Below, one piece after another: positions 33,258 through 42,967 of a stretch of 64,000 nucleotides of DNA (positions are counted from its first letter, which is position 1; every line of letters begins with the position of its first letter). Under the pieces are notes generated by a model, which was not told the DNA's origin, searched no databases, and worked only from the letters and a program-made list of their open reading frames with translations. Position numbers and translations under genes: made by a program. Origin of the DNA: Rachicladosporium sp. CCFEE 5018. Its lineage: Eukaryota > Ascomycota > Dothideomycetes > Cladosporiales > Cladosporiaceae. The stretch lies in assembly GCA_002077045.2 (NCBI GenBank), contig KZ111151.1, positions 62,001 through 126,000 on the forward strand, read 5' to 3'.

Positions 33258-35174
33258 TCACTGATACCGCTGACGTCCCAAACTCTCACTCCCCACTCCC
33301 GTAACCGCAGTAATAAACATACCCCCCATCCCGCTCCCGATACTCTTACTCCTCGTATCATAAATATTCACATCCCAGTCCTCTTCCTTTCCGGCCAAGC
33401 GTCCAACGATACACTTTGTCCGATGCAGCACCTCAGGCGTGAGCATGCTAGGCTTATGCTTGGCCGTGATGTGCGACATCAAAGCATCCAGATTCAAGTG
33501 TGCTGATTTTGTGCGAGATTGCGCGGCACAGATGATGCAGGCGTAGGTGTAGTCTGAGGGCCTGGTGTGGGAAGTTTGGGAGTATACATGGGACTTCGCG
33601 AGGAAGAGCCAGCGGTAGCGGACGCCGCTGGGGGCGAGGGTGATCTGCTCGAGTAGCATATGTGGGTCGTTAGGGATACGAGAGCGAAATGAGCAATCGT
33701 TGCATTGCCAATGAGGGACGTCTTGGCCGTTGTGCGGTACCGCAGTGATCTGTAGGCCATGCTCGAGTGATCGTCGTGTCTGCCAGGCACCTCTGCAGAA
33801 GCCGTGGTACCTGTTGTGGGCGGTTGGTTCGGAGAGTGGTGACCAGACTTTGTCCTGCTCGGGTGACCACATCAGGTGCTCGGCGCTTGACCTTGAGCCA
33901 GAGCTTGAAGACGGGCCTGTCAGAGTGTACATGCTGGGACGCAGACTCGTTGAGTAGCTGCCACCTCTGTCCGGAAGCATGGACAGGGTATCTTGGATCG
34001 GGATCGTAGGCGCTGAGTCTGACCGATTCGAACGGTCAAATGACTGTTGCGTGCTGCCACTATCATGTGTGCGTAATGTGAGTGTTGGGGACGCTGACGA
34101 AGACGATTCAACTTGCGCGTTGCCGGGCCCGTCGTTACTTGCGTTGTGTGATGCCGACATCGGGCCATAATGTTGATATTGAAGATCGTCAAGTCCCCGC
34201 TGAGCTGCTACTACAGAGTCTAGACGGTCCCTACCCAGTCTAGGGACGCTGGCGCCCACTGGCTGTGCTGCTGGCGATCGCAAGTTGGCCGAAGGACCAG
34301 AGGGGTAGTAGAGCGACATGTCGTTCATGGCCTGAGTAATTCCATCATCTAAGCCCCCTATCCTGGTTTGTGGACGGCTATGGTCGCTCATACTGAAGCT
34401 GCGAAGAGTCGCATTGTCGTCAGCGTTCCTCCGAAGCTGCGGCACAAGCCACGCAAATGACGGCGCGAGGGACGCGATCGAACCTCCACGTTGTAGAGAG
34501 CCCGAAGGCGGGCTGAGCATAAAGCGCGGATTCTGCACCGGAGGTCCAGCAGAGGTGCTCGGTATGCTCACAGCTGCTGGCAACGCCATGCGCGCAGTCT
34601 GAAACGATGCTAGGGTTTCGTCGGATCCACGCCGTTGCAGGGTCAGCAGAGCTGGCGAAGGTATAGGCTCGCGTGACATGAACCTCTGCAAATCTGGTTC
34701 CGCGTCAAGCGATCGTGGCACCTCCATTGCAACAGTGATCCGATAGCATAGTCCGTCCATACTTCTGATAGCCTCCAGTCGATTCGACACTGATGCATCG
34801 TGCAGTTTATGCATATTGAGAGCAGCATTCTCGACGTCTCGGGCGATCTGCAAAGCTCTAATGACCTCGCCTTGGAGGCGAATGACCACATCCTTGAGCT
34901 CACTGGTCGCGGTCGAATCGCCTCGCTCGAACGCATAGCCGAATTGCTGTCTCCGCGCAAGTCCAGTCTGATCGATCTGCATTGCGCCATCTACAAGTGA
35001 TGTGTGGAGCATGCGTTCCTGAACAGCTTGCTCCATGTCCCTCTCTCGATCTCTTCGCCTTCGCCTCCTCTCTCTACGCTCTCTAATGATGACTGTGAGC
35101 TCCGCAGCTCCATGGAAGGCCGAGACGACTGCCGCGACGCAGCCGACTACTGCTACGACCTCTAGACCAGACAT
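33258..35174 (-). CDS. Conserved hypothetical protein, N-terminal hydrophobic helix and C-terminal CxxC domain
   Basis: An intronless frame of 638 residues starts at MSGLEVVAVVGCVAAVVSAF. That hydrophobic helix is followed by a very basic patch (RERRERRRRRRDRE), an arrangement seen in many fungal proteins whose N terminus seeds assembly or membrane contact. Residues about 85-180 form amphipathic helices. A long disordered Ser/Pro-rich region follows. The last 170 residues are the most ordered part, with WQCNDCSFRSR, YACIICAAQ and LMSHITAKH, a Cys/Cys...His/His spacing that could bind zinc. I know no function. The stop lies 45 bp from the stop of the convergent acyltransferase gene. Confidence 0.7.
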   Translation of the reverse strand: MSGLEVVAVVGCVAAVVSAFHGAAELTVIIRERRERRRRRRDRERDMEQAVQERMLHTSLVDGAMQIDQTGLARRQQFGYAFERGDSTATSELKDVVIRLQGEVIRALQIARDVENAALNMHKLHDASVSNRLEAIRSMDGLCYRITVAMEVPRSLDAEPDLQRFMSREPIPSPALLTLQRRGSDETLASFQTARMALPAAVSIPSTSAGPPVQNPRFMLSPPSGSLQRGGSIASLAPSFAWLVPQLRRNADDNATLRSFSMSDHSRPQTRIGGLDDGITQAMNDMSLYYPSGPSANLRSPAAQPVGASVPRLGRDRLDSVVAAQRGLDDLQYQHYGPMSASHNASNDGPGNAQVESSSSASPTLTLRTHDSGSTQQSFDRSNRSDSAPTIPIQDTLSMLPDRGGSYSTSLRPSMYTLTGPSSSSGSRSSAEHLMWSPEQDKVWSPLSEPTAHNRYHGFCRGAWQTRRSLEHGLQITAVPHNGQDVPHWQCNDCSFRSRIPNDPHMLLEQITLAPSGVRYRWLFLAKSHVYSQTSHTRPSDYTYACIICAAQSRTKSAHLNLDALMSHITAKHKPSMLTPEVLHRTKCIVGRLAGKEEDWDVNIYDTRSKSIGSGMGGMFITAVTGVGSESLGRQRYQ

Positions 35175-35807
35175 GACTTGCGCTGGCTAGCTCGGAAAGC
35201 TTCGTGAGTGCAGAAGTTTGGCGATCAGTACGTAGAACTGATATAAGAAAACCTCGCGCGAGATTGACAGATCGAGAGAGAGAGACAGACAGCATTAACA
35301 AGAACGGTGAAGGGAAAAGCAGATCGCCAAACCAACATACTGCGGTAACAGTCACGCACGAGCGGCCTCAGCCTCCGCCTCATCCCACTTGACAATGAGG
35401 CTGTTCGTATCTTGGCACAAGTTGACCAGTCACCAGTAGGCAGACTTCCGCTGCAAGTAGCCGCAGCAGGACGCCTCAAGCGAGGCTCGTGGGGTAGCGC
35501 AGAGGGGTGCAGATGGTACGTATCTTGTACATAGTGATGGCCGCAGAGCAGAGACCGGTGAAAATCTTCGTGCTGTACGCTAGAGCGTCGGTCGAGTACG
35601 GCGGACATCCTAGACCTATTGGGGTGTACGGGGTCAAGAGATAGAGGACATGAATGTTGATTGAAGGAGGAAGGAAGAGCAAACAATTGACATCACCAAG
35701 AGATCTTGTCACTGCTTAGCGCCTTGACTGACTCGCCAGCTTCGACGTCACCTGCAAGATCAACATCAGACGTGATCGCTACTGTGTTGTAGGTCCATAT
35801 TAACATT
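35175..35807. other. Divergent intergenic region, nothing recognised
   Basis: About 630 bp between the CxxC protein gene and CWC26. A GA-rich run (GAGAGAGAGACAGACAG) lies at about 35272. The frames present are shadows or lack conserved features. Confidence 0.5.
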
Positions 35808-36785
35808 ATGACCCTTTCCGACTACCTTGCGAAAAATTACCTCTCTGCCGATCCTGTCACATCCAAGAAGCGCAAACGTTCGAAGAAGGAAGCAGACGTT
35901 TCCGGCCTCTCAATCACAGCCGAAACAGAAGACTGGACGAACCCAACCCAAAAATCCGATGAAGACGACGATGGTCCCACGATAGCAGGCTCAACTCACC
36001 AGCAGAAAGCGACCAAAAAGTCGAAATGGCTGCGCATAGGCGTCGAAGCGCCGAAAGATGCCGAGCAAGCGGCTGCAGATGCCATATTGGCAGATGCGCA
36101 AGCTGAGAAGAATGCCCGGGATGAAGATGATGATGAGGCGCCAGCGGTGATGGAGGGGGACGCTATGGCGAACGGCGCTATGGCAGGGTTGCAGTCAGCA
36201 GAGCAAGTCACAGCAGCCGTACGGCGGAGAGAGAAAGCGGACAAGAAAGCCATGACAGACGCTGGCTTAGATCCCACAGGTAAAGCGCAAGAGACGATCT
36301 ACCGCGACGCTTCCGGAAGGATCATGAACGTCGCCATGAAGCGGGCGGAGCTGCGGGTGAAAGCCGAGGAAGAGGAACGGAAAAAGGCCGAGGCGATCGA
36401 GAATCAGAAAGGCGACGTGCAGAAGCGCCAGGCGCAGGAGCGGAAAGAGGCGCTGGTCGAGGCGAAGGTTATGGGCGTTGCGAGGTATGCGGATGACGCG
36501 AAGCTGAATGATGAGTTGAGGGAGCGGGAGCGGTGGAATGATCCGATGGCGAAGTTGATCGCGAGTAAGAAGTCATCGAGTGCGGAGACGAAGAGCGCAG
36601 GGAAGGCGAAGGGTGGTGGGAAGAGCTATCAGGGTGCATTCGAGCCGAATCGATATGGCATACGGCCTGGATGGAGGTGGGACGGGGTGGACAGAGGGAA
36701 TGGGTTTGAGAGGAAGTGGTTCGCGGCGAGGAATAAAGCTAAGGATCGCAAGGAGCTCGAGTACATGTGGCAGATGGACGAATGA
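35808..36785 (+). CDS. CWC26: Pre-mRNA-splicing factor CWC26 (Bud13 homologue)
   Basis: An intronless frame of 325 residues. The N terminus MTLSDYLAKNYLSAD and the segment SKWLRIG match fungal Cwc26. The middle carries ETIYRDASGRIMNVAMKR, the conserved Bud13 block, followed by a charged coiled coil rich in Glu, Lys and Ala. The C terminus has the signature FEPNRYGIRPGWRWDGVDRG then NGFERKWFAARN. Bud13/Cwc26 is part of the RES complex (with Snu17 and Pml1), which binds the spliceosome before the first catalytic step and helps retain unspliced pre-mRNA in the nucleus. Length and motif order are normal. The start codon lies at the beginning of conserved sequence. Confidence 0.92.
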   Translation: MTLSDYLAKNYLSADPVTSKKRKRSKKEADVSGLSITAETEDWTNPTQKSDEDDDGPTIAGSTHQQKATKKSKWLRIGVEAPKDAEQAAADAILADAQAEKNARDEDDDEAPAVMEGDAMANGAMAGLQSAEQVTAAVRRREKADKKAMTDAGLDPTGKAQETIYRDASGRIMNVAMKRAELRVKAEEEERKKAEAIENQKGDVQKRQAQERKEALVEAKVMGVARYADDAKLNDELRERERWNDPMAKLIASKKSSSAETKSAGKAKGGGKSYQGAFEPNRYGIRPGWRWDGVDRGNGFERKWFAARNKAKDRKELEYMWQMDE

Positions 36786-36844
36786 ATTGGTCAAACATGT
36801 GGCGATCCTGGCATATGTCCCATCCCGAGACCCTTATGGTACGG

Positions 36845-38060
36845 CTAACGCTTGCGAATCTTCGAGCTCTTGCTCTTGCTCTTGCTCGAGCCGCGGAAAC
36901 CCTCCGCCTCGGCCGCTACAATCGTCTTCATGTGCTCCTCCTGCCATTCCAGGAACGTCGGCGTGGGTCTGCTCTCCTCCGATGATGCTGCTGCCGTCAC
37001 AGTCAGTCCAACAGGCCCGGGGCTCCATGTGAAGTGACCCCTTACCAGAGCTCTTGCAACGCGCGTAAGCGCCGAACAGTGCCTCCTTGGCCGCGTCGAC
37101 CTTGTCACTCCGCTTCTTCTTCTCCAGCCTAGACATTCACAGCTCGTTGGGCGGGTCATCCACTCCCAGCTGCATCTTTGCAGTGAGAACGAAGTTTGAC
37201 CGGACATTGCACTGGCTGTCGTGATCACTTGTATCCGCGTACGGACACAATCGATGCATTTTACTATACTCGCGCACCCTGTCCGAGATCTCGCCAAGCG
37301 TGCAGCAGCTGATACTCATCATCGTGTCGAGCGGTTCAGGACTGCGCGATCGGCGCATGCCGTTAGTCTGGCACCTGCACAGCGGACGGCTCTTCACCGT
37401 GCGGACTGGGGGCTGGCACAGATACATCGCGCGCAACGATGCAGGTGACCGTCTTCGAGATCCACAAAGGTCTGCCGCCCGGAACGTCACGATGAAGCTC
37501 AGCTGTCCGTCAAGCTCCATACCAGATGATTTAAACTCTGGTGGCCACACCTCTATAACATCGAACGGGGCCGTCAATTGGTCCCGGAGATGTGAGTCCC
37601 ACGGCGGCTCACTGAACTCCCAAGCCGGCATTCCAGGAACGCAGTGTACGAGGTACTGGTTCAGCATCGTAAAGCTTGAAGCTGGGTCAGGTAGCAGAAA
37701 CGTTCTGCGCTGAGCGATGTCGGACTCGCCAATAATCTCAAGCAGGCGACTGTCTGTCCGTTGTAATCTGATGAGATCCACAACGCTGAGATGCATGAAG
37801 ATACCGTCCGCGAGCTCTGAGACTTCGCAGACGCGCATCGCGGCGTCGGGTTCGTCTTCCGGGACGGGGTGAAACTCGGGTGGTGGAGGTATGTTTGAGA
37901 GTATGCGGTGGATGTCCAAGACCCGCTCGAGCTCGGGACCATAGCTGTCCATAATATCGATAAGGTGTTCCGTCTGATGCAACTGACGAGTGTGGTGCTG
38001 ATGCTGAGCAGCCATGTGCGAGGTGTGGCGGAGAGCCACTTCATGAAGGACAAGTGCCAT
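36845..38060 (-). pseudogene. F-box protein, tandem paralogue with in-frame TGA
   Basis: The frame from the ATG at 38058-38060 encodes an F-box-like segment (VSELADGIFMHLSVVDLIRL, then AQRRTFLLPDP) and a fungal F-box companion domain with SLRAMYLCQPPV. It is stopped by TGA at 37137-37139. Beyond the stop the same frame stays related to the paralogue at 38594-39724: a basic helix KKKRSDKVDAAKEALFGAY. A 55-nt intron (36991-37045) at the same place follows, then RPTPTFLEWQEEHMKTIV, matching RSVPTFAKWQKGIKKTIR. The gene thus appears to have lost about 95 C-terminal residues by one nonsense change, for example CGA to TGA. A sequencing error or stop readthrough are alternatives, but TGA-ATG is not a known readthrough context. 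The upstream TTG extension was not used. Confidence 0.65.
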
Positions 38061-38593
38061 TTCGAGACTTAGTGTCCACAAGCTTGGCCCGGCTACGAGG
38101 TGAGGTGATGTAGTCAATTACGTTGACGTGAAACAGAGTCCCGCATTTATAGCCCTACCTTGCTCGACCAGTCTCACGCAATTATGCAGGTATCCATGCA
38201 CGAGCGCGTTGGCAATCGAAATACGTCAACTTCACGTCGCACCACTTCCAGTGAGATGTGCTATGACTGGCTGCTGCCTGTGGCATGATTGCCGTTTAGC
38301 GTAGTCGTGTACTGAGCATGGCAAAACTAGGGACGATTATGATGCCGCCATGCGAGAGTGCAGAATCCGGGTCTGGGTGCTCTGTTCGCGTAGACAAGGC
38401 ATATCAATATCGAGTCGTTGCTGCCTTGTCATTGTACAACACTGTAAGCTTGTCGCGCTGCATTCAGCAAGATAAGTCTGTAGCAGATCAGGTAGAGCAA
38501 CTGCCACCGAGGAGTAATGAAGAATTTCCAAGCTCAATGGCTATTGCTGCCTGCACACTGAGTGCGGAGTTCCTGTGCCAGCGCTCAATCGAG
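38061..38593. other. Intergenic between F-box paralogues, nothing recognised
   Basis: About 530 bp between the start codon of the truncated F-box gene and the stop of its paralogue. It should contain the promoter of the truncated gene. No conserved ORF is seen. Confidence 0.45.
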
Positions 38594-39724
38594 TTATTCC
38601 CACTCTGAGAGACGGTCCTCTGTCTTCTGCTCCTCCGCATTCCGGATCGTCTTCTTAATACCTTTCTGCCACTTGGCGAATGTGGGTACCGATCTCCCAC
38701 TATTAGCGGCTACATTCGGGTCAGCAACGCTGCGCAAGAAGCAGGACTGCCCCTGGCTGGACTCACCTTTCTGCTTTGCTTCAATATAGGCGCCGAAACG
38801 AGCACTCTTGGCGTTGTCCAAGTCCTTTTTGCTCTTCTTGCTCGCTGATTTGCGGTTGTGCATGATTCTGGGCGGATGGGACGTATCAGAGTCGAGCTGA
38901 GCAAAGTAACAGAATTCTGTTTGAACAAAACCCTTGCTGTCATGATAAGTAGGACTTGCGTGTGGGCACATTTGATGAGCGACGCTCTGGGCGCAGGCGA
39001 CGTCCAGAAGCTCTCCTATCGTGAACCCACTCGAGCTGCTGACCACTGTGTCTCTTCCTGCGTGAGTCGGAAAGCATGCGCAGGCGGGACGAGATTTTAA
39101 GTCCTTGATCGGTGGCTGGCAGAGATGCAGGGCACGCAGAGACGAGGGAAGTGTCTTGCGAGAGGGATCGAGGTCTCTTGCGCTGAACTTCACGATGAAG
39201 TACATTTGCTCTGCTGTCGCTGGCTGGAGAGACTGAAATAAGTGATCCATGTCGTATGGTCCATGAGCCTCGCTTTGGTCACCCAGACCCCAGGTAGGTA
39301 CACCAGGCATACAGGCTTCTATGCGCTGGTCCAACATGGTGAAGTCAGGACCCTGCCCTGGTTCGAGAAACATTTGGCGTCGAGCCACGTGAGATTGTTG
39401 AACAACATTGCTGAGATCAAGGCTCGTGACTTTGAGGGCTATCAATTCCAGCACGTCTAGATGCGCGAAGATCTGGTCCGCGAGTTCAGCTGTTTCGAAC
39501 ACTCGCATGACTATGTCCGACATAATCGTCGATCCAGGGAACGCGATGCTCTCGTTTAGTGGTTGCAAAAGAGCTTCGCGAAGATCCTTGAGTACATCGT
39601 AGTTGGCATCGAGCGGATCAGCGAGGCGCATGAGCTTGTTGGTGCGGCGGACCAAACGACGATAGGAGTGACGACTGAGGGTTATTGTAGTCTCATCACC
39701 AGATATCTCGGCCCAAGGCGCCAT
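38594..39724 (-). CDS. F-box protein, intact tandem paralogue
   Basis: The frame from the ATG at 39722-39724 encodes up to 376 residues. The F-box-like segment VFETAELADQIFAHLDVLEL is followed by VARRQMFLEPGQG. A companion domain holds SLRALHLCQPPIKDLKSRPAC, and a basic C-terminal tail ends KKTIRNAEEQKTEDRLSEWE. A 57-nt stretch (38710-38766) has a GTGAGT donor, a GCTGAC branch-like motif and a GTAG end, and matches the intron position in the paralogue. Because it is a multiple of three without stops, it reads through in frame. I infer it is spliced, leaving 357 residues. F-box proteins bring substrates to SCF ubiquitin ligases through Skp1. The substrate is unknown. Confidence 0.7.
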   Translation of the reverse strand: MAPWAEISGDETTITLSRHSYRRLVRRTNKLMRLADPLDANYDVLKDLREALLQPLNESIAFPGSTIMSDIVMRVFETAELADQIFAHLDVLELIALKVTSLDLSNVVQQSHVARRQMFLEPGQGPDFTMLDQRIEACMPGVPTWGLGDQSEAHGPYDMDHLFQSLQPATAEQMYFIVKFSARDLDPSRKTLPSSLRALHLCQPPIKDLKSRPACACFPTHAGRDTVVSSSSGFTIGELLDVACAQSVAHQMCPHASPTYHDSKGFVQTEFCYFAQLDSDTSHPPRIMHNRKSASKKSKKDLDNAKSARFGAYIEAKQKGESSQGQSCFLRSVADPNVAANSGRSVPTFAKWQKGIKKTIRNAEEQKTEDRLSEWE

Positions 39725-40630
39725 CTGATGTAGGACTTCCTAGGGTAGCGGTGAAGAAGATGCGATTAGAGCACGCGGAGCATCGGCTGTGATATGGCTC
39801 AAGACACAAAAAATGGGTACTCACTCTCATTCCGCAAGCATGCAATCGAGCCATTGTAGCGCATGAGTGTGTACACAGCTTGTGCATCTGCAGTACAGGG
39901 GCGCAAGCTCGAGCAATGATTGGATGTTGCCTGCCACTTTCTACCACACTGTGGCACACATCGAGTTGAGCTCAACCAGCCAAATGGAGCGTCGCCGGGC
40001 TCAAAGCACTGAAGCCTTGAGTAGATCAAGGTGAGCTGAGTTGACGTCTGATCATTGCGTGACCTGTAAGGGTTGCGACGACTTTGTCGTGTGGTAAAAG
40101 AGCGTTGGTGGATTGAGCGCCAAGCCATCTTGCTTAATGCCAAATTAAGGCTCGGCCGAGTGAGGTCTGCCCGCCGCATCCGTCGCGCTAGTACCAACTC
40201 GAGGCCGCTGGTTTGTACTTTCCTATGCCTTGCCGTTCGCGAGGATAACACATCGCTTCGACATCACTCACTCAGCCTACTACGCAGTACCAACCGCCGG
40301 GCAGCATACTCGGCGACTACAGACTTCACATCCATTACAGCACCAACATTCATGGGCCACCACACGATCGAGATCACCACCGCGTTTTCCCAGCTCAGGG
40401 ATCAGCTTACTCCATTCGCATCACGCTCTGGAGGACTTTCAAGGACGGACGCCACTTTCGCTAACTTGGACTGGTTGCTTGCGGTAGAGAGCCCACCTTG
40501 AAGGGTGGGCGAAAGCATAGACGCGACCAAAAGTACCGCGACGTGAATGTCAGCACGATCCAGTCAATGAACGCGTCCGTCTGAGGACACACATGAATCT
40601 GAAGCATTCGCAAATCAAACCTCTGCAATC
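39725..40630. other. Intergenic upstream of the kinase gene
   Basis: About 900 bp between the divergent F-box and kinase genes. A short perfect hairpin, GCCCACC TTGAAG GGTGGGC, occurs at about 40491-40510. The plus-strand frame at 40073-40501 has no recognisable features and was not called. Confidence 0.45.
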
Positions 40631-42967
40631 ATGCCGGCCATGGACATGGACGTGGATGGCGACTTTCCTGCCCTGAGAGCTTACAAGTCACCCTCCATTC
40701 GCATCGCCTCGCCCCGGCCGGTTGCACCCATCGTCCAGAACGACGAACATATGCCAATCCCCAAGCTTGACCATGAAGCCATCCAGAAAGCGGCTAAAAA
40801 GCGTAGAAAGCGGAACAAGAAGCTGGCCAACGGTATGGCACCGGGCGCGCCGGCAACGCACATCATCAGGGGTTTCCACACGCCTGTCACGTCGGGCGGA
40901 GAGGAGTCGGACATGTCCGCAGCGCCCACGCCGTACATGGGAGCTACGCGTATGCGCGATACCGGAAGTCTGACAAACAGCCCGGCAATGCGTGCTGCGA
41001 CGCCGAACGGAGGCATTGCGGCGCTGAAGGCAAGACTAGATGCCCTCGCGTTGGACAGTGACCGGCCAGTCAACACCCTGTCACGCGTCATGTCCAGTCA
41101 CTCGGTGGGGTACGATGGTGTCGCAACTCCATCGACACGAGGCAGCGATGGTGACAGGACGGAAATGGACAGCTACGAAGTCACACTTGACGAAGACTTC
41201 GCCAGTCTCGAGGCAGGGAGTCGCACACCCATCTACGCTTCGCATGCCATCGAAGGTGGCATACGTAACGCTGCGATCCACCGCAAAATGTGCGCTGACG
41301 ACTTCGAGTCATTGCGCTGTCTCGGCAAAGGCGCGTTCGGGACTGTTCACCTTGTCAAGCAGCATGCGACTGGTCGCTTGTACGCTCAGAAGCAGTTCAA
41401 GAAGGCATCACTCACTGTCCACAAGCGACTTGTCGAGCAGACGAAGACTGAGCGGGTGATTCTGGAATCCGTCAATCGGCACCCGTTTGTAGTTAAACTC
41501 TACTACGCTTTTCAGGATCATGAAAGGCTGTACTTGATTCTGGAGTACGCGCAAGGAGGCGAGCTTTTCCACCATCTCAAGCTTGAGCGAATGTTCTCGG
41601 AAGAGACTGCGGCGTTCTACATGGCTGAGATGGTGCTGGCNNNNNNNNNNNNNNNNNNNNNNNNNNNNNNNNNNNNNNNNNNNNNNNNNNNNNNNNNNNN
41701 NNNNNNNNNNNNNNNNNNNNNNNNNNNNNNNNNNNNNNNNGTCGCAACTCCATCGACACGAGGCAGCGATGGTGACAGGACGGAAATGGACAGCTACGAA
41801 GTCACACTTGACGAAGACTTCGCCAGTCTCGAGGCAGGGAGTCGCACACCCATCTACGCTTCGCATGCCATCGAAGGTGGCATACGTAACGCTGCGATCC
41901 ACCGCAAAATGTGCGCTGACGACTTCGAGTCATTGCGCTGTCTCGGCAAAGGCGCGTTCGGGACTGTTCACCTTGTCAAGCAGCATGCGACTGGTCGCTT
42001 GTACGCTCAGAAGCAGTTCAAGAAGGCATCACTCACTGTCCACAAGCGACTTGTCGAGCAGACGAAGACTGAGCGGGTGATTCTGGAATCCGTCAATCGG
42101 CACCCGTTTGTAGTTAAACTCTACTACGCTTTTCAGGATCATGAAAGGCTGTACTTGATTCTGGAGTACGCGCAAGGAGGCGAGCTTTTCCACCATCTCA
42201 AGCTTGAGCGAATGTTCTCGGAAGAGACTGCGGCGTTCTACATGGCTGAGATGGTGCTGGCCTTGGAGCACCTACATCACAACGTGCGCGTCATCTACCG
42301 TGACCTCAAACCCGAGAATTGCCTGCTCGATGCTGAAGGTCATCTCCTGCTCACTGACTTCGGTCTCTCCAAGGTCGCATTGGAGGACGACGCACGCACC
42401 AACAGCGTTTTGGGCACCATAGAGTACATGGCTCCCGAAGTCGTCCAGGGCATTGCCTACGACTTTGCAGTGGACTGGTGGTCACTCGGTGCTATTGGCT
42501 TCGACTTTCTCACCGGCAGTCCGCCATTTGGAGGCAATAACCATGCCAAGATCCAGCAAAATATCCTGAAGCAGAAGCTCTCGCTGCCTTACTTCCTCAG
42601 TCCGGACGCGAAAGATCTGCTAACGCGCTTACTGCGCAAGGAGCCGGCTAAGCGCCTCGGCGGTACTACCAGCAAGGATCTCAAGGCATTGAAATCGCAT
42701 CGCTTCTTCCGCCGCATCGATTGGGCAGCTCTCGAGCGTCGAGAAGTCACGCCGCCAATTCAGCCGATCATCACTGATCCTGAGCTGGCGGAGAATTTCA
42801 GTACTAGCTTTACAGATCTGCCGCTCAGTCCGGTCATGTTGCGTGGAGGCAAGGACGAGGGCATGGTGGATGGGTACACGCAAATGGAGAATAACCCGTT
42901 CGGTGGCTTCAGCTTCGTGGCGAGTGAGAGTCTGCTTAACAGCGATCACTTCATGCTTGGGGCGTGA
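40631..42967 (+). CDS. AGC-family protein kinase, S6K/psk1-like, interrupted by an assembly gap
   Basis: The N-terminal 210 residues are regulatory and disordered, followed by the conserved lead-in YEVTLDEDFASLEAGSRTP. The kinase domain has a glycine loop GKGAFG (222-227), YAQKQFKK with the ATP lysine, YRDLKPENC, the DFG motif LTDFGLSK, and YMAPEVVQG. The AGC tail has a turn motif LPLSPVM and a hydrophobic motif FGGFSF. This plan fits S. pombe Psk1-type S6 kinases acting downstream of TORC1. The raw sequence repeats 521 bp on both sides of 100 N. Removing 41641-42261 leaves an intact 571-residue frame. The gap plus duplicate is 621 bp, a multiple of three, so the artefact does not break the frame and would be annotated as a 778-residue protein. 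Confidence 0.88.
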   Translation: MPAMDMDVDGDFPALRAYKSPSIRIASPRPVAPIVQNDEHMPIPKLDHEAIQKAAKKRRKRNKKLANGMAPGAPATHIIRGFHTPVTSGGEESDMSAAPTPYMGATRMRDTGSLTNSPAMRAATPNGGIAALKARLDALALDSDRPVNTLSRVMSSHSVGYDGVATPSTRGSDGDRTEMDSYEVTLDEDFASLEAGSRTPIYASHAIEGGIRNAAIHRKMCADDFESLRCLGKGAFGTVHLVKQHATGRLYAQKQFKKASLTVHKRLVEQTKTERVILESVNRHPFVVKLYYAFQDHERLYLILEYAQGGELFHHLKLERMFSEETAAFYMAEMVLXXXXXXXXXXXXXXXXXXXXXXXXXXXXXXXXXXVATPSTRGSDGDRTEMDSYEVTLDEDFASLEAGSRTPIYASHAIEGGIRNAAIHRKMCADDFESLRCLGKGAFGTVHLVKQHATGRLYAQKQFKKASLTVHKRLVEQTKTERVILESVNRHPFVVKLYYAFQDHERLYLILEYAQGGELFHHLKLERMFSEETAAFYMAEMVLALEHLHHNVRVIYRDLKPENCLLDAEGHLLLTDFGLSKVALEDDARTNSVLGTIEYMAPEVVQGIAYDFAVDWWSLGAIGFDFLTGSPPFGGNNHAKIQQNILKQKLSLPYFLSPDAKDLLTRLLRKEPAKRLGGTTSKDLKALKSHRFFRRIDWAALERREVTPPIQPIITDPELAENFSTSFTDLPLSPVMLRGGKDEGMVDGYTQMENNPFGGFSFVASESLLNSDHFMLGA
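41120..41640 (+). repeat. 521-bp copy left of the gap, identical to 41741-42261
   Basis: From GTCGCAACTCCATCG to GAGATGGTGCTGGC this segment is repeated after the gap with no difference that I found. Equal length, contact with the gap on both sides and intact coding after removal of one copy point to an unmerged contig-end overlap, not a tandem duplication in the genome. Confidence 0.93.
41641..41740. other. Assembly gap, 100 N
   Basis: Exactly 100 N, the conventional unknown-length scaffold gap. It is flanked by identical sequence on both sides. Confidence 0.99.
41741..42261 (+). repeat. 521-bp copy right of the gap, identical to 41120-41640
   Basis: Second copy of the contig-end overlap. 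It continues directly into the rest of the kinase domain (LEHLHHNVRVIYRDLKPEN), so this side is joined to the true 3' part of the gene. Confidence 0.93.

Noticed and set aside
36580..37032. 150-codon plus-strand ORF overlapping the CWC26 3' end
   Set aside because: Out-of-frame shadow of CWC26 running into the opposite F-box exon. Ser-rich with no domain.
40073..40501. 142-codon plus-strand ORF in the F-box/kinase intergenic region
   Set aside because: Low-complexity composition, no domain pattern and no upstream context. It is probably promoter or leader sequence of the kinase gene.
40490..40512. Perfect hairpin GCCCACC-loop-GGTGGGC upstream of the kinase gene
   Set aside because: Seven base pairs with a six-base loop are expected by chance in a GC-balanced window of this size. 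No T tract or conserved position supports a terminator or RNA element.
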